64,000 nt of DNA from Aromatoleum tolulyticum (GTDB lineage: Bacteria > Pseudomonadota > Gammaproteobacteria > Burkholderiales > Rhodocyclaceae). Within the stretch, counting starts at the first letter, position 1; the number at the start of each line of letters is the position of its first letter. The translations under genes were made by a program, and so were the position numbers. Below are positions 35,914 through 45,412 of the stretch, one piece after another. Below the pieces are notes generated by a model that made no database searches, was not told where the DNA came from, and worked only from the letters and a program-made list of their open reading frames with translations. The DNA is taken from the NCBI RefSeq assembly GCF_900156155.1, contig NZ_FTMD01000001.1, forward strand, positions 186,001 to 250,000. The letters are read 5' to 3'.

Positions 35914-36823
35914 CCTGCACCGCGAGCAGCTGGAGCTGACGCACGTCAGCGGCCGGCTCGACCGGGTCATCTCGGTCAACGAAGAGCGTATCTGGCCGGC
36001 CGACCTCGTCGGCCACCTCAATCTGATCCACCCGACGCGCATCCAGATCCTGGGCGCGGCCGAGCTCGCGTGGGCGCAACGCCATTCGCGCGAGAAGGTC
36101 GCCCACCACCTCACCGAGATCATCAGCGCGCGCCCGCCGGCCATCATCGTCGCCGACGGCTGCGAAATCCCCGACATCCTGCGCGGCATCTGCGAATACG
36201 CCGACGTCGCGCTGATCACGACGCCGCAGCCCTCCGCGAGCGTGATCGACCAGCTGCGCCTCTACATGTCGCGCGAACTCGCCGAGAAAATCTCGCTGCA
36301 CGGCGTGTTCATGGACGTTCTGGGCATCGGCGTGTTCATCACCGGCAGCTCCGGCGCCGGCAAGTCCGAACTCGCGCTCGAACTCATCTCGCGCGGCCAC
36401 GGCCTCGTCGCCGACGACATCGTCGAGTTCTCGCGCATCGCGCCGACGGTGCTCGAAGGGCGGTGCCCGGAGATGCTCAAGGACTTCATCGAGGTGCGCG
36501 GCCTGGGCATCCTCAACATCCGCACGATCTTCGGCGAGACCGCGTGCCGGCGGAAGATGCGCCTGCGCCTGATCGTGCATCTCGAACGCCGCCTGCCGGG
36601 CCAGTCCGACCCCTCGCGCCTGCCGGTGCAGCGCGAGACGCAGGACATCCTCGGTGTGCCGGTGATCCGCACCACCCTGCCGGTCGCGGCCGGACGCAAC
36701 ATTGCAGTGCTGCTCGAAGCGGCCGTGCGCTCGACGATCCTGCAATTGCGCGGCATCGATTCGACGCAGGAATTCATCGACCGCCAGCAGCGCCTGCTCG
36801 ACGCGGACGGCGAAACCCTCTGA
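35882..36823 (+). CDS. hprK: HPr kinase/phosphorylase
   Basis: 313 residues from ATG 35882 (MRQTSVARLYDLHREQLEL, the usual N-terminus). P-loop GSSGAGKSELALELI, VADDIVEFSRI and the K3/loop signature LEVRGLGI-like IEVRGLGILNIRTIFGE are diagnostic. It phosphorylates Ser46 of HPr and reverses this with phosphate. The rapZ gene that often follows in proteobacteria is absent; ilvA is next. Confidence 0.96.
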   Translation: MRQTSVARLYDLHREQLELTHVSGRLDRVISVNEERIWPADLVGHLNLIHPTRIQILGAAELAWAQRHSREKVAHHLTEIISARPPAIIVADGCEIPDILRGICEYADVALITTPQPSASVIDQLRLYMSRELAEKISLHGVFMDVLGIGVFITGSSGAGKSELALELISRGHGLVADDIVEFSRIAPTVLEGRCPEMLKDFIEVRGLGILNIRTIFGETACRRKMRLRLIVHLERRLPGQSDPSRLPVQRETQDILGVPVIRTTLPVAAGRNIAVLLEAAVRSTILQLRGIDSTQEFIDRQQRLLDADGETL

Positions 36824-36910
36824 TCGCCCGCCGCCGGCGTAGCTCTTGCCGCACTGCCGCATCGGCTGATACGCTCAAGGTCTTTGCGCCTCCCCGCGAA
36901 GGCTTCCCTG

Positions 36911-38431
36911 ATGACTGCCGCAACACCGGACTACCTGGAAAAGATCCTCAATGCCCGCGTCTACGACGTGGCCGAGGAAACACCGCTGGACCTCGCCACG
37001 AACCTCTCGGAACGCGTGCATAACCGCGTCTACCTGAAACGCGAGGACATGCAGCCGGTGTTCAGCTTCAAGCTGCGCGGCGCGTACAACAAGATGGCGC
37101 ACCTGTCGCCGCAGGCCCTCAAGCGCGGCGTGATCTGCGCCTCGGCCGGCAACCATGCGCAGGGCGTCGCCCTTTCCGCCCAGCGTATGGGGGTGCGCGC
37201 GGTGATCGTGATGCCGACCTCGACGCCGCAGATCAAGGTCGACGCGGTCAGGTCGCGCGGCGGCGAGGTCGTGCTCGCGGGCGACTCGTACTCCGACGCC
37301 TACGCCCACGCGGTCGAACTGGAGAAGACCGAGAAGCTGACCTTCGTCCATCCCTACGACGACCCGGACGTGATCGCCGGCCAGGGCACGATCGGCATGG
37401 AGATCCTGCGCGCGCACCCCGATCCGCTCCACGCGGTGTTCTGCGCAGTCGGCGGCGGCGGCCTGATCGCCGGCGTCGCCGCCTACATCAAGCGCCTGCG
37501 CCCGGAAACGAAGATCATCGGCGTGGAGACCGTAGACGCCGACGCGATGACCCGCTCGCTCGCCGAAGGCCGCCGCGTCGCGCTCGAACAGGTCGGACTG
37601 TTCGCCGACGGCACCGCGGTGAAGCAGGTCGGCGAGGAAACCTTCCGCCTGTGCCAGCAGTACGTCGACGAGATGATCCTGGTCGACAACGACGCGATCT
37701 GCGCCGCGCTCAAGGACGTGTTCGAGGACACGCGCTCGATCCTCGAGCCCTCGGGCGCACTCGCGGTGGCCGGCGCGAAGGAATACGCGAAGCGCCACAA
37801 CCTGCACGGCAAGAGCCTCGTCGCGGTGGCGTCGGGCGCGAACATGAACTTCGACCGGCTGCGCTTCGTTGCCGAGCGCGCGGAAGTCGGCGAGCAGCGC
37901 GAGGCGGTGTTCGCGGTGACGATCCCGGAGCGCCCGGGCTCCTTCCGCAAGTTTTGCAGCCTGATCGGCAACCGCCACATCACCGAGTTCAACTACCGCT
38001 ACGCCGACCCGCAGCGCGCGCACATCTTCGTCGGCGTGGCGGTGCATAACCGCGCCGAGGCCACGCGCGTCATCGAGATGCTGGAACGCCACGAACTGCC
38101 GGCGGTGGACCTCACCGACGACGAGATGGCGAAGAGCCACATCCGCTACATGGTCGGCGGGCGCGCGCCGCACGTGAACAACGAACTGGTGTATCGCTTC
38201 GAATTCCCCGAGCGCCCCGGCGCGCTGATGAATTTCCTCACCAGCCTGCATTCGGACTGGAACATCAGCCTGTTCCACTACCGCAACCACGGCGCCGATT
38301 TCGGCCGCATCCTGGTCGGCATGCAGGTGCCGCCCGAGGACAAGCATGCCTTCCAGGACTTCCTTGACCGGCTCGGCTACGAATACGCGGACGAGTCGGC
38401 CAACCCGGCCTACCGCATGTTCCTCGGCTGA
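36911..38431 (+). CDS. ilvA: Threonine ammonia-lyase, biosynthetic
   Basis: 506 residues from ATG 36911. PLP fold-type II: the Lys in VFSFKLRGAYNKM, glycine loop AVGGGGLIAGVAAYIK, and two C-terminal ACT-like regulatory domains (about 325-415 and 420-506: VTIPERPGSFRKFC and FEFPERPGALMNFLT), marking the isoleucine-inhibited biosynthetic enzyme. Makes 2-oxobutanoate from threonine for isoleucine synthesis. Its last 22 bases overlap the convergent 5-formyl-THF cyclo-ligase gene. Confidence 0.97.
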   Translation: MTAATPDYLEKILNARVYDVAEETPLDLATNLSERVHNRVYLKREDMQPVFSFKLRGAYNKMAHLSPQALKRGVICASAGNHAQGVALSAQRMGVRAVIVMPTSTPQIKVDAVRSRGGEVVLAGDSYSDAYAHAVELEKTEKLTFVHPYDDPDVIAGQGTIGMEILRAHPDPLHAVFCAVGGGGLIAGVAAYIKRLRPETKIIGVETVDADAMTRSLAEGRRVALEQVGLFADGTAVKQVGEETFRLCQQYVDEMILVDNDAICAALKDVFEDTRSILEPSGALAVAGAKEYAKRHNLHGKSLVAVASGANMNFDRLRFVAERAEVGEQREAVFAVTIPERPGSFRKFCSLIGNRHITEFNYRYADPQRAHIFVGVAVHNRAEATRVIEMLERHELPAVDLTDDEMAKSHIRYMVGGRAPHVNNELVYRFEFPERPGALMNFLTSLHSDWNISLFHYRNHGADFGRILVGMQVPPEDKHAFQDFLDRLGYEYADESANPAYRMFLG

Positions 38432-39018
38432 GCGGGGAAGGCACCCGCCTCGGTGACGATCCAGTCCATCGGGCGGTCGTGCGGCTGCGGCCGGACGTCG
38501 TCGACGCGGGCGAATTCGAAGCCCAGCCCCACCGCGACGGGATTCATCACCGCCAGCGTGCGGTCGAAGTATCCGCCCCCGTAGCCGACGCGGTAGCCCG
38601 CGGCATCGAAGGCGTTGCACGGCACGAGAATCAGGTCGGGAACAAGCGGGTCGCCTTCCGCGGGATGAGGAATGCCGTGCCGGTCGAGCGGCATTTCCAT
38701 GCCGGGAATCCAGCGGCGGAACACCATCGGTCCGGCCTCGTGCGGTACTACCGGCAGCGTCGCGACGCGCGATGCGTCCCCCGCCAGCCAGTGCGCGGCC
38801 CACGCGCGCAGGTCCGGCTCGCCGCGGTAGGGCCAGCAGAAGCCCAGCGTCGTCGGCGCCAGGCGGGCGACGAGTTCGCCGAGGTGAGTTTCGAAATGGC
38901 GCATCAGCGCGGCGCGGTGTGTCGCAGTCAGCGCCTGGCGTGCGGCGATGGTGCGGGCGCGCAGGGCCCGGCGCTGCTCGACCGGGTCGATGTCGGGGGC
39001 GGGAAGAGCGGGATTCAC
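38410..39018 (-). CDS. 5-formyltetrahydrofolate cyclo-ligase
   Basis: 202 residues from GTG 39018 (VNPALPAPDIDPVEQRRALRA). The family motifs are FCWPYRGEPDL, and near the end LVPCNAFDAAGYRVGYGGGYFDRTLA (phosphate/ATP-binding GYGGGYYDR-like). Converts 5-formyl-THF to 5,10-methenyl-THF with ATP. No good ribosome site precedes the GTG, so the start is less certain; the much longer open frame reaching 41985 is antisense to real genes and not part of it. It overlaps ilvA by 22 bases tail to tail and is divergent from slt (39-base gap). Confidence 0.85.
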   Translation of the reverse strand: MNPALPAPDIDPVEQRRALRARTIAARQALTATHRAALMRHFETHLGELVARLAPTTLGFCWPYRGEPDLRAWAAHWLAGDASRVATLPVVPHEAGPMVFRRWIPGMEMPLDRHGIPHPAEGDPLVPDLILVPCNAFDAAGYRVGYGGGYFDRTLAVMNPVAVGLGFEFARVDDVRPQPHDRPMDWIVTEAGAFPAQPRNMR

Positions 39019-39057
39019 TGTGGTATGGTCGGGCAGATCGAAAGGGGATGGTAAGGG

Positions 39058-40989
39058 ATGGCAAAGGGTTTGTGGGCGGCGCTGGCACTGGTGCTGGCGA
39101 GCCTGACGCAGGGCGCCTACGGGCAGATCGGGGACGACCGCATTCTCGCGGCGCGCGAAGCGCTGCGCACCGGCGACCGCGCGACGCTGGAGCGCCTTGC
39201 CGCGGAACGCGAACCGCACGTGCTCGACCCCTACGTGCGCTACTGGCGGCTGACGAACATCCTCGCGCGCCCCGAGGCGCTGCCGGTCGACGAGCTCAAC
39301 GACTTCCTGTTGCGCGAGCCCGATAGCCAGCTCGCCGAGCGCCTGCGCGGCGACTGGCTGCGGCGCATGGCGCGCGAACAGGACTGGAGCGGCTTCCTGC
39401 AGGTCTACGCGGACCTGCGCGAACCGGACGCCGAGCTGCGCTGTCTGCAGCGCAACGCACGGCTGGAGTCCGGCGACATGACGGTGCTGGACGAGGTCCG
39501 CGCACGCTGGATGGAACTCGCGGACAACCACAACGCCTGCGAGCCGGTGTTCCGCACGCTGGCGCTGGCCGGGCACATCGGCAGCGACGAGCTGTGGTGG
39601 CGGGCGCGGCGGCAGATCGACAGCCGCAGCCCGTCCAACGCGCGCGCGACGCTGTCGTGGATGAAACCCGCGGACGCTCCCTCGGTCGCCGACTTCGACC
39701 GCATGATGAAAAGCCCGTCGACCTGGCTCGACCGCCTGCCGGCGAATTTCGCCATCTCGCGCGCGGGCCGCGAGCTCGCCATGGCCGCGCTCGTGCGCAT
39801 CGCGCGCGAAGACGTGTCGTCCGCCTACGCGCGCTTCGCGCGCATCGAGGATCGCCTGGGCGCCGACGAGCGCGCCTACATCCATGCGACGCTGGGCCAC
39901 CACGGATCGCTGCAGGGCTCGCCGGGGGCGGTGCGCTGGTTCCGCGCCGCCGGCAAGGTGCCGATGAGCGCGGAGCAGCGTGCGTGGCGCGTGCGCGCCG
40001 AACTGCGCGTCGAGGACTGGCGCGGCGTGCAGGCGGCGATCGAGGGCCTCGCCGCAACCGAGCAGACGCAACCCGAATGGACCTACTGGCTCGGCCGCGC
40101 GCTCGCGGCACAGAGCCGCCCCGCGGAGGCCGCGGCCCTGTTCCAGCGCATCGCCGGACGGCCCAGCTTCTACGGCATCCTCGCCGGAGAGGAGCTGGGC
40201 AACGCCTTCGCCGCCCCGTCGCGTAGCGGCACCGTCACGGCCGAGGACATTGCGCGCGCCGATGCCGACCCCGGGCTGCGTCGCGCGCTCGCGCTGTACC
40301 GGCTGGAGATGCGCACCGAGGGCATGCGCGAATGGAACTGGTCGCTGCGCGGCCGCGACGAGGGCTTCCTGATCGCCGCGGCACGGCTCGCGCTGCGCAA
40401 CGAGATCTACGACCGCGCGATCAACACCGCCGAACGCACCGACCCGCAGGCCAACTTCGACCTGCGCTTCCTCACGCCCTACCGCCAGCTCATCGAGCCA
40501 CAGGTGCACCAGCAGGGCCTGGACATGGCCTGGGTATATGGCCTGATGCGCCAGGAGAGCCGTTTCATCGCACCGGCGCGCTCCAGTTCCGGCGCCCAGG
40601 GCCTGATGCAGGTGATGCCGGCCACGGGCAAATGGGTGGCGCGCAAGATCGGCCTCGCCGGCTATCACCAGGGCATGCTGACCGACCCCGACACCAACGT
40701 GCTGCTGGGCACGAGCTACATGCGCCTGATCCTCGAGGATCTCGACGACCATCCGGTGCTCGCGTCCGCCGGCTACAATGCGGGACCGGGACGCGCGCGC
40801 AGGTGGCGCGACGAACGGCCGCTCGAAGGCGCGATCTATGCAGAGACGATCCCCTTCGACGAAACGCGCGATTATGTGAAAAAGGTGATGGCCAATGCGG
40901 TCATCTATGCCGCGATGCTGGAGGCGAAGCCGCAGTCGCTGAAGGCCCGTCTCGGCACGATCTCGCCACGGCTGACGGCGGAACCCTAG
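39058..40989 (+). CDS. slt: Soluble lytic murein transglycosylase (Slt70-like)
   Basis: 643 residues with a signal peptide (MAKGLWAALALVLASLTQGAYG), a long alpha-superhelical U-domain (about 25-460) and a C-terminal SLT domain (about 470-610): GLMRQESRFIAPARSSSGAQGLMQVMPATG carries the catalytic Glu (RQESRF), with SAGYNAGPGRARRW further on. Cleaves the MurNAc-GlcNAc bond of peptidoglycan, forming 1,6-anhydroMurNAc, in the periplasm. Confidence 0.95.
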   Translation: MAKGLWAALALVLASLTQGAYGQIGDDRILAAREALRTGDRATLERLAAEREPHVLDPYVRYWRLTNILARPEALPVDELNDFLLREPDSQLAERLRGDWLRRMAREQDWSGFLQVYADLREPDAELRCLQRNARLESGDMTVLDEVRARWMELADNHNACEPVFRTLALAGHIGSDELWWRARRQIDSRSPSNARATLSWMKPADAPSVADFDRMMKSPSTWLDRLPANFAISRAGRELAMAALVRIAREDVSSAYARFARIEDRLGADERAYIHATLGHHGSLQGSPGAVRWFRAAGKVPMSAEQRAWRVRAELRVEDWRGVQAAIEGLAATEQTQPEWTYWLGRALAAQSRPAEAAALFQRIAGRPSFYGILAGEELGNAFAAPSRSGTVTAEDIARADADPGLRRALALYRLEMRTEGMREWNWSLRGRDEGFLIAAARLALRNEIYDRAINTAERTDPQANFDLRFLTPYRQLIEPQVHQQGLDMAWVYGLMRQESRFIAPARSSSGAQGLMQVMPATGKWVARKIGLAGYHQGMLTDPDTNVLLGTSYMRLILEDLDDHPVLASAGYNAGPGRARRWRDERPLEGAIYAETIPFDETRDYVKKVMANAVIYAAMLEAKPQSLKARLGTISPRLTAEP

Positions 40990-41022
40990 AAGCCTGTCCG
41001 CCCCGCGCAAGGAGGCAGCAGC

Positions 41023-41991
41023 ATGAAACTGGAACGCGTCGTACTCGTCGGCGGCACCGGGTTTGTGGGCCGCGCCGTTGCCAACCGCCTGTCGCGCGAG
41101 GGCATCGCCGTGCTGGTGCCGACGCGGCGCTACATCCATGCGGGCGAGCTGCTGGTGCTGCCGACCGTCGATGTCATAGAAGCCGACATCCATGCCCCGG
41201 CGACGCTGGAGCGTCTCTTCGCGGGCGCCGACGCGGTCGTGAACCTCGTCGGCATCCTGCACTCGCGCCCCGGCCGTCCCTACGGCCCCGACTTCGCACG
41301 CGCCCACGTCGAGCTGCCGCGCAAGATCGTCGCCGCCTGCCGGGCCGCGGGGGTCGCCCGCCTCGTGCACATCAGCGCGCTCGGCGCGGCGGCGGACGGT
41401 CCGTCGGAATACCAGCGCTCGAAGGCGGCCGGCGAGGAGGCCATCCACGCGGCCGGCAACGCACCGGCGTGGACGATCCTGCGCCCGTCGGTGATCTTCG
41501 GCCGCGAAGACAGCTTCCTCAACATGTTCGTGCGCCTCGCGCGGCGCCTGCCCATGCTGCCGCTTGCGGGCGCGCACGCGCGCTTCCAGCCGGTGCACGT
41601 CGAGGACGTCGCCGAGGTCGTATGGCGCAGCCTCACCGAGCCGTCGGCACGCGGCCAGACTTACGAGGTGGCGGGACCGAAGGTCTACACGCTGCGCGAG
41701 CTGGTCGAATACGTCAGCGAGCTTTCCGGCCGGCCGCGCCCGGTGATCCCGCTGCCCGAGGGCCTCGCGCTGCTGCAGGCACGGCTGATGGAACTCGCGC
41801 CGCGGCCGCTGATGAGCCGCGACAACGTGCGCTCGATGCGCGTCGACAACGTCGCCGGCGGCGCACCCCTGCCTTTCGGCATGACGCCGGCGGGGCTCGA
41901 GGCGCTCGCGCCGACCTGGATCGGCGACCGTCATCTGCGCGCCCGCTACTACCCGATGCGCCGCCGCGCGCGCCGCACGCGCCACGTCTGA
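41023..41991 (+). CDS. Complex I NDUFA9-like SDR protein
   Basis: 322 residues. Atypical/extended SDR Rossmann fold: VVLVGGTGFVGRAVANRLSREG, the YxxxK motif as EYQRSKAAGEEA, and WTILRPSVIFGREDSFLNMFVRLARRLPMLPL, typical of the NDUFA9 subfamily (COG0702). Such bacterial proteins bind NAD(P)H and are thought to act in quinone/lipid-related metabolism; the substrate is unknown. A hydrophobic segment follows the Rossmann core. SD AAGGAGG precedes the ATG. Confidence 0.85.
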   Translation: MKLERVVLVGGTGFVGRAVANRLSREGIAVLVPTRRYIHAGELLVLPTVDVIEADIHAPATLERLFAGADAVVNLVGILHSRPGRPYGPDFARAHVELPRKIVAACRAAGVARLVHISALGAAADGPSEYQRSKAAGEEAIHAAGNAPAWTILRPSVIFGREDSFLNMFVRLARRLPMLPLAGAHARFQPVHVEDVAEVVWRSLTEPSARGQTYEVAGPKVYTLRELVEYVSELSGRPRPVIPLPEGLALLQARLMELAPRPLMSRDNVRSMRVDNVAGGAPLPFGMTPAGLEALAPTWIGDRHLRARYYPMRRRARRTRHV

Positions 41992-42035
41992 TTCTTTCTC
42001 GCAGCACCCGAGTAGTCCCCAACGGAGGCGAACGC

Positions 42036-42692
42036 ATGAAGCTCATCATCGGCAACAAGAACTATTCGTCCTGGTCCCTGCGCGCATGGCTCGCAGCCCG
42101 CGCCGCCGGACAGCTCTTCGAGGAGATCCGCATTCCGCTCTTCATCGAGGGCAGCCGCGAGCGCATCCTGCAGCACTCGCCCTCGGGCAAAGTGCCCTGC
42201 CTGATCGACCACGGCCTCACGGTGTGGGACTCGCTGGCGATCTGCGAATACCTCGCCGAGAAGGCGCCCGGCCTGTGGCCGACAGATCCCGCGGCCCGCG
42301 CGTTCGCGCGCGCGATCAGCGCCGAGATGCATTCCGGTTTCCCGGACCTGCGCCAGAACATGACCATGAACATCCGCAAGGACTACGCCGGCAAGGGCCA
42401 CACGCCCGCCGTCGATGCCAACATCGCGCGCATCGAGGCGATCTGGAACGACTGCCGCGCGCGCTTCGGCGCACCGGCGAATCCGGCCGGCCCGTATCTG
42501 TTCGGCGCCTTCACGATTGCCGACGCGATGTACGCGCCGATCTGCTTCCGCTTCAAGACTTACGACGTCAAGCCCGCCGGCGCGGCCGGCGAATACCTCG
42601 CGGCGATGCTCGCCCATCCGGCGATGAAGGAATGGGAAGCGTCGGCCCACGCGGAGACCGAGTCCATCCCCTTCGAGGACCTATACGGCTGA
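42036..42692 (+). CDS. Glutathione S-transferase family protein
   Basis: 218 residues. N-terminal thioredoxin-like domain MKLIIGNKNYSSWSLRAWLAARAAG with Ser in the position of the catalytic residue (NYSSWS), SGKVPCLIDHGLTVWDSLAICEYL (glutathione site), and an all-helical C-terminal domain. GGAGG seven bases upstream. Its stop overlaps the cca start (TGATG). Substrate unknown. Confidence 0.9.
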   Translation: MKLIIGNKNYSSWSLRAWLAARAAGQLFEEIRIPLFIEGSRERILQHSPSGKVPCLIDHGLTVWDSLAICEYLAEKAPGLWPTDPAARAFARAISAEMHSGFPDLRQNMTMNIRKDYAGKGHTPAVDANIARIEAIWNDCRARFGAPANPAGPYLFGAFTIADAMYAPICFRFKTYDVKPAGAAGEYLAAMLAHPAMKEWEASAHAETESIPFEDLYG

Positions 42693-43921
42693 TGCGCTGC
42701 TATGTCGTCGGCGGTGCCGTGCGCGACCGCCTGCTCGGCCTGCCGGTGCAGGACCGCGACTGGGTGGTGGTCGGCGCAACACCCGAGGAGATGCTCGGGC
42801 GCGGCTTCCGCCCGGTCGGCAAGGACTTCCCCGTCTTCCTGCACCCGCAGACCAACGAGGAATACGCCCTCGCGCGCACCGAACGCAAGAGCGGGCGCGG
42901 CTACACCGGCTTCGTCGTGCATGCCGCGCCCGACGTCACGCTGGAGGACGACCTGCTGCGGCGCGACCTGACGATCAATGCGATCGCGGCGGACGAGGAC
43001 GGCACGCTGATCGACCCCTACGGCGGGCAGGCCGATCTCGCCGCGCACATCTTCCGCCACGTCAGCCCCGCGTTTGCCGAGGATCCGGTGCGCATCCTGC
43101 GGGTGGCGCGCTTCGCCGCGCGCTTCGGCGACTTCAGCGTGGCCCCGGAGACGCTGGCGCTGATGCGCGCGATGGTGGACAACGGCGAGGTCGATCATCT
43201 CGTGCCCGAGCGGGTGTGGCAGGAACTCGCGCGCGGACTGATGGAAGCGCGCCCCTCGCGCATGCTGCGCGTGCTGCGCGACTGCGGCGCGCTGGCGCGC
43301 ATCCTGCCCGAAGTCGAGCGCCTGTTCGGCGTACCGCAGCCGGTGGAGCACCACCCGGAGGTCGACACCGGCGAACACGTGCTGCTGGTGCTCGACCATG
43401 CGGCGAAGACCCGGCAGCCGCTCGCCGTGCGCTGGGCCTGCCTGATGCACGACCTCGGCAAGGGCGACACGCCCGCGGACATCCTGCCGCACCACTACGG
43501 CCACGAGGCGAAGAGCGCGACCCGCGCGCGTGCGGTGTCGGAGCGCCTGCGCGCGCCGGTCGAGTGCCGCGACCTCGCGGTGATTTTCGCCCGCGAGCAC
43601 GGAATTCTTCACCAGGTCGAAAAGCTGCGCCCGGAAACCATCGTCAAGGTGCTGGAAACGGTCGACGCCCTGCGCCGGCCCGAGCGTTTCGCGCTGCTGC
43701 TGGAAGCCGCGGCCTGCGACTACCACGGCCGTCCCGGCCGCGAGGCGCCCTACGTCCGCGCGGAACGCTGGCGTGCGGCGCTGGCCGCGATGCAGGGGGT
43801 GGATGCGGGCGCGATCGCGCGTGCCTGCGACGACAAGTCGCAGATCCCGCAGCGCGTGCATGCGGCACGCGTCGCCGCGGTCAAGGCACTGGGCGGCCGG
43901 ACCGCCGTCGATGCGGGCTGA
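42692..43921 (+). CDS. cca: Multifunctional CCA tRNA nucleotidyltransferase
   Basis: 409 residues from ATG 42692. The N-terminal class II nucleotidyltransferase is YVVGGAVRDRLLGLPVQDRDWVVVG with the catalytic DRD pair, RRDLTINAIA and DPVRILRVARFAARF; the C-terminal HD domain is HVLLVLDHAAKT...CLMHDLGKGDT, as in the E. coli-type enzyme with phosphatase/phosphodiesterase activity. Adds or repairs tRNA 3' CCA. Coupled to the GST gene by a one-base stop/start overlap. Confidence 0.97.
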   Translation: MRCYVVGGAVRDRLLGLPVQDRDWVVVGATPEEMLGRGFRPVGKDFPVFLHPQTNEEYALARTERKSGRGYTGFVVHAAPDVTLEDDLLRRDLTINAIAADEDGTLIDPYGGQADLAAHIFRHVSPAFAEDPVRILRVARFAARFGDFSVAPETLALMRAMVDNGEVDHLVPERVWQELARGLMEARPSRMLRVLRDCGALARILPEVERLFGVPQPVEHHPEVDTGEHVLLVLDHAAKTRQPLAVRWACLMHDLGKGDTPADILPHHYGHEAKSATRARAVSERLRAPVECRDLAVIFAREHGILHQVEKLRPETIVKVLETVDALRRPERFALLLEAAACDYHGRPGREAPYVRAERWRAALAAMQGVDAGAIARACDDKSQIPQRVHAARVAAVKALGGRTAVDAG

Positions 43922-43960
43922 GTTCGCGCCGCGCGGCGAACCAAGCGGCGCGCGCCCCGC

Positions 43961-44155
43961 TCACAGCGCCCGCAGGATCGCCCATGCCACCAGCGACAGC
44001 AGGATCGTGCTGGTAAACGGCAGATGAAAGGCACGGCCGAAGAGGCGAAAATGCAGGTCTCCGGGCAGATGACCGAAGCGCAGCCGAGTCAGCCCCGGGC
44101 GGAACAGGCCGATAACCAGTACCATCAGCACGATCACGACGAGCCACTTCACCAC
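43961..44155 (-). CDS. DUF2905 small membrane protein
   Basis: 64 residues from GTG 44155. Two TM segments (VVIVLMVLVIGLFRPGL and FTSTILLSLVAWAILRAL) flank the conserved LRFGHLPGDLHFRLFGRAFHLPF-type core (RLPGDI-like) that defines DUF2905. Function unknown. AGCAGGGC precedes the start. It ends 39 bases from the convergent cca gene. Confidence 0.85.
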   Translation of the reverse strand: MVKWLVVIVLMVLVIGLFRPGLTRLRFGHLPGDLHFRLFGRAFHLPFTSTILLSLVAWAILRAL

Positions 44156-44386
44156 GCCCTGCTCCGGCAGCTAAACGAGCATTAGACCCCGCGAGACCGC
44201 GCTGTCGCAACGTGCCGACGCGCGCACCCCACCGGGCCCACCCGCCCTCGACAAGAAGACATCAAGAATGACCGACCTCACCTCCCGGATGCAGCCCGCA
44301 GCGCGCGGCATCGACGCCGCCGACCGCCACGGCGACACCTGTGGCGCAAATCCCCCCGAGACGGCCCGCGCGAAGAGGAGCCGCGC

Positions 44387-45193
44387 ATGAACGCCAACCG
44401 TTTCGGCGACCTCGAAGTCCTCGCCTGCAGCCCGTCGGGCAAGCCCGCGTACGCAACGCCCCTGCTCTTCATCCACGGCGCCTACACCGGCGCATGGTGC
44501 TGGGCCGAGCACTTCCTGCCCTACTTCGCCGACGCCGGCTACACCAGCTACGCCGTTTCGCTGTCGGGGCACGGTGGCAGCCGGCGGCGCACGGTGCTCG
44601 ACACGCTGTCGATCGACGACTACGTGCGCGACGTCGCCGAGGTCGTCTCCCGCCTGCCCGCCGCGCCGGTGCTGATCGGCCACTCGATGGGCGGCATGGT
44701 CGTGCAGAAGTATCTCGAACGCGCCGGTGCGCCCGCCGCGGTGCTGCTGTGCTCGGTGCCGCCGCAGGGGCTCATGGGCTCGGCGATCGGGCTGATGTTC
44801 AACAAGCCCAACCTGATCAACGACCTCAACAGCATGCTCAACGGCGGACATCCCGAGCCGGAGGGCCTGCGCGAAGCCCTCTTCCACCAGCCCGTCGACG
44901 ACGCCGCGCTGATGCGCTACTACCGCCAGTGCCAGCCGGAATCGCATCGCGCGATCTGGGACATGACGCTGTTCAACCTGCCGCAGCCGGGACGCATGCA
45001 CCGCCCGCCAATGCTGATCCTGGGCGCGGAGCACGACCACCTCATCCCGCCCGCGCAGGTGTCCATGACCGCCGCGATCTACGGCGAGCCCGCGCACATC
45101 TTTCCCGGTCTGGGACACGGCGTGATGCTCGAACGCGACTGGCGCCCGGTGGCCGACCACATCGCGGCGTGGCTTCCGACACAGATTGTTTGA
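44387..45193 (+). CDS. Alpha/beta hydrolase
   Basis: 268 residues. Alpha/beta hydrolase fold with FIHGAYTGAWCW (oxyanion HG), nucleophile elbow GHSMGGMV, an acid in LGAEHDHLIPP and the catalytic His in FPGLGHGVMLE. GAGGAG precedes the ATG. Esterase, lipase or C-C hydrolase cannot be distinguished. The 231 bases between DUF2905 and this gene (44156-44386) hold no further gene I can support. Confidence 0.9.
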   Translation: MNANRFGDLEVLACSPSGKPAYATPLLFIHGAYTGAWCWAEHFLPYFADAGYTSYAVSLSGHGGSRRRTVLDTLSIDDYVRDVAEVVSRLPAAPVLIGHSMGGMVVQKYLERAGAPAAVLLCSVPPQGLMGSAIGLMFNKPNLINDLNSMLNGGHPEPEGLREALFHQPVDDAALMRYYRQCQPESHRAIWDMTLFNLPQPGRMHRPPMLILGAEHDHLIPPAQVSMTAAIYGEPAHIFPGLGHGVMLERDWRPVADHIAAWLPTQIV

Positions 45194-45412
45194 TCACCCA
45201 CTGGAAATCGTCATCATTCCCATTCATGATGGAAGCAAGGGTGCGAGGAGGCACCCCCGCCAGCCCCGCCACGGGACGTGATTCCGTGCCGTGCCGGAGT
45301 TGAAAACAAAGCGCAAGTCCGCACATACGGAGCAAGGGATTCAGGAATCGGACGCGGCTGCCGATATATCACCCAGGTAGCCGAATCACCCAAGCACGCA
45401 GCGGAGGCCAAC

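Noticed and set aside
39019-41985. Upstream extension of the minus-strand formyl-THF cyclo-ligase frame
   Set aside because: It runs antisense through slt and the NDUFA9-like gene, both with clear motifs. Real coding starts at GTG 39018.
42086-42691. N-terminal extension of the cca frame through the GST gene
   Set aside because: GST is the real product in the other frame; cca starts at ATG 42692 with its conserved N-terminus.
44156-44386. Possible small gene between DUF2905 and the alpha/beta hydrolase
   Set aside because: Open frames here are short, lack ribosome sites and show no coding motif. Treated as intergenic.
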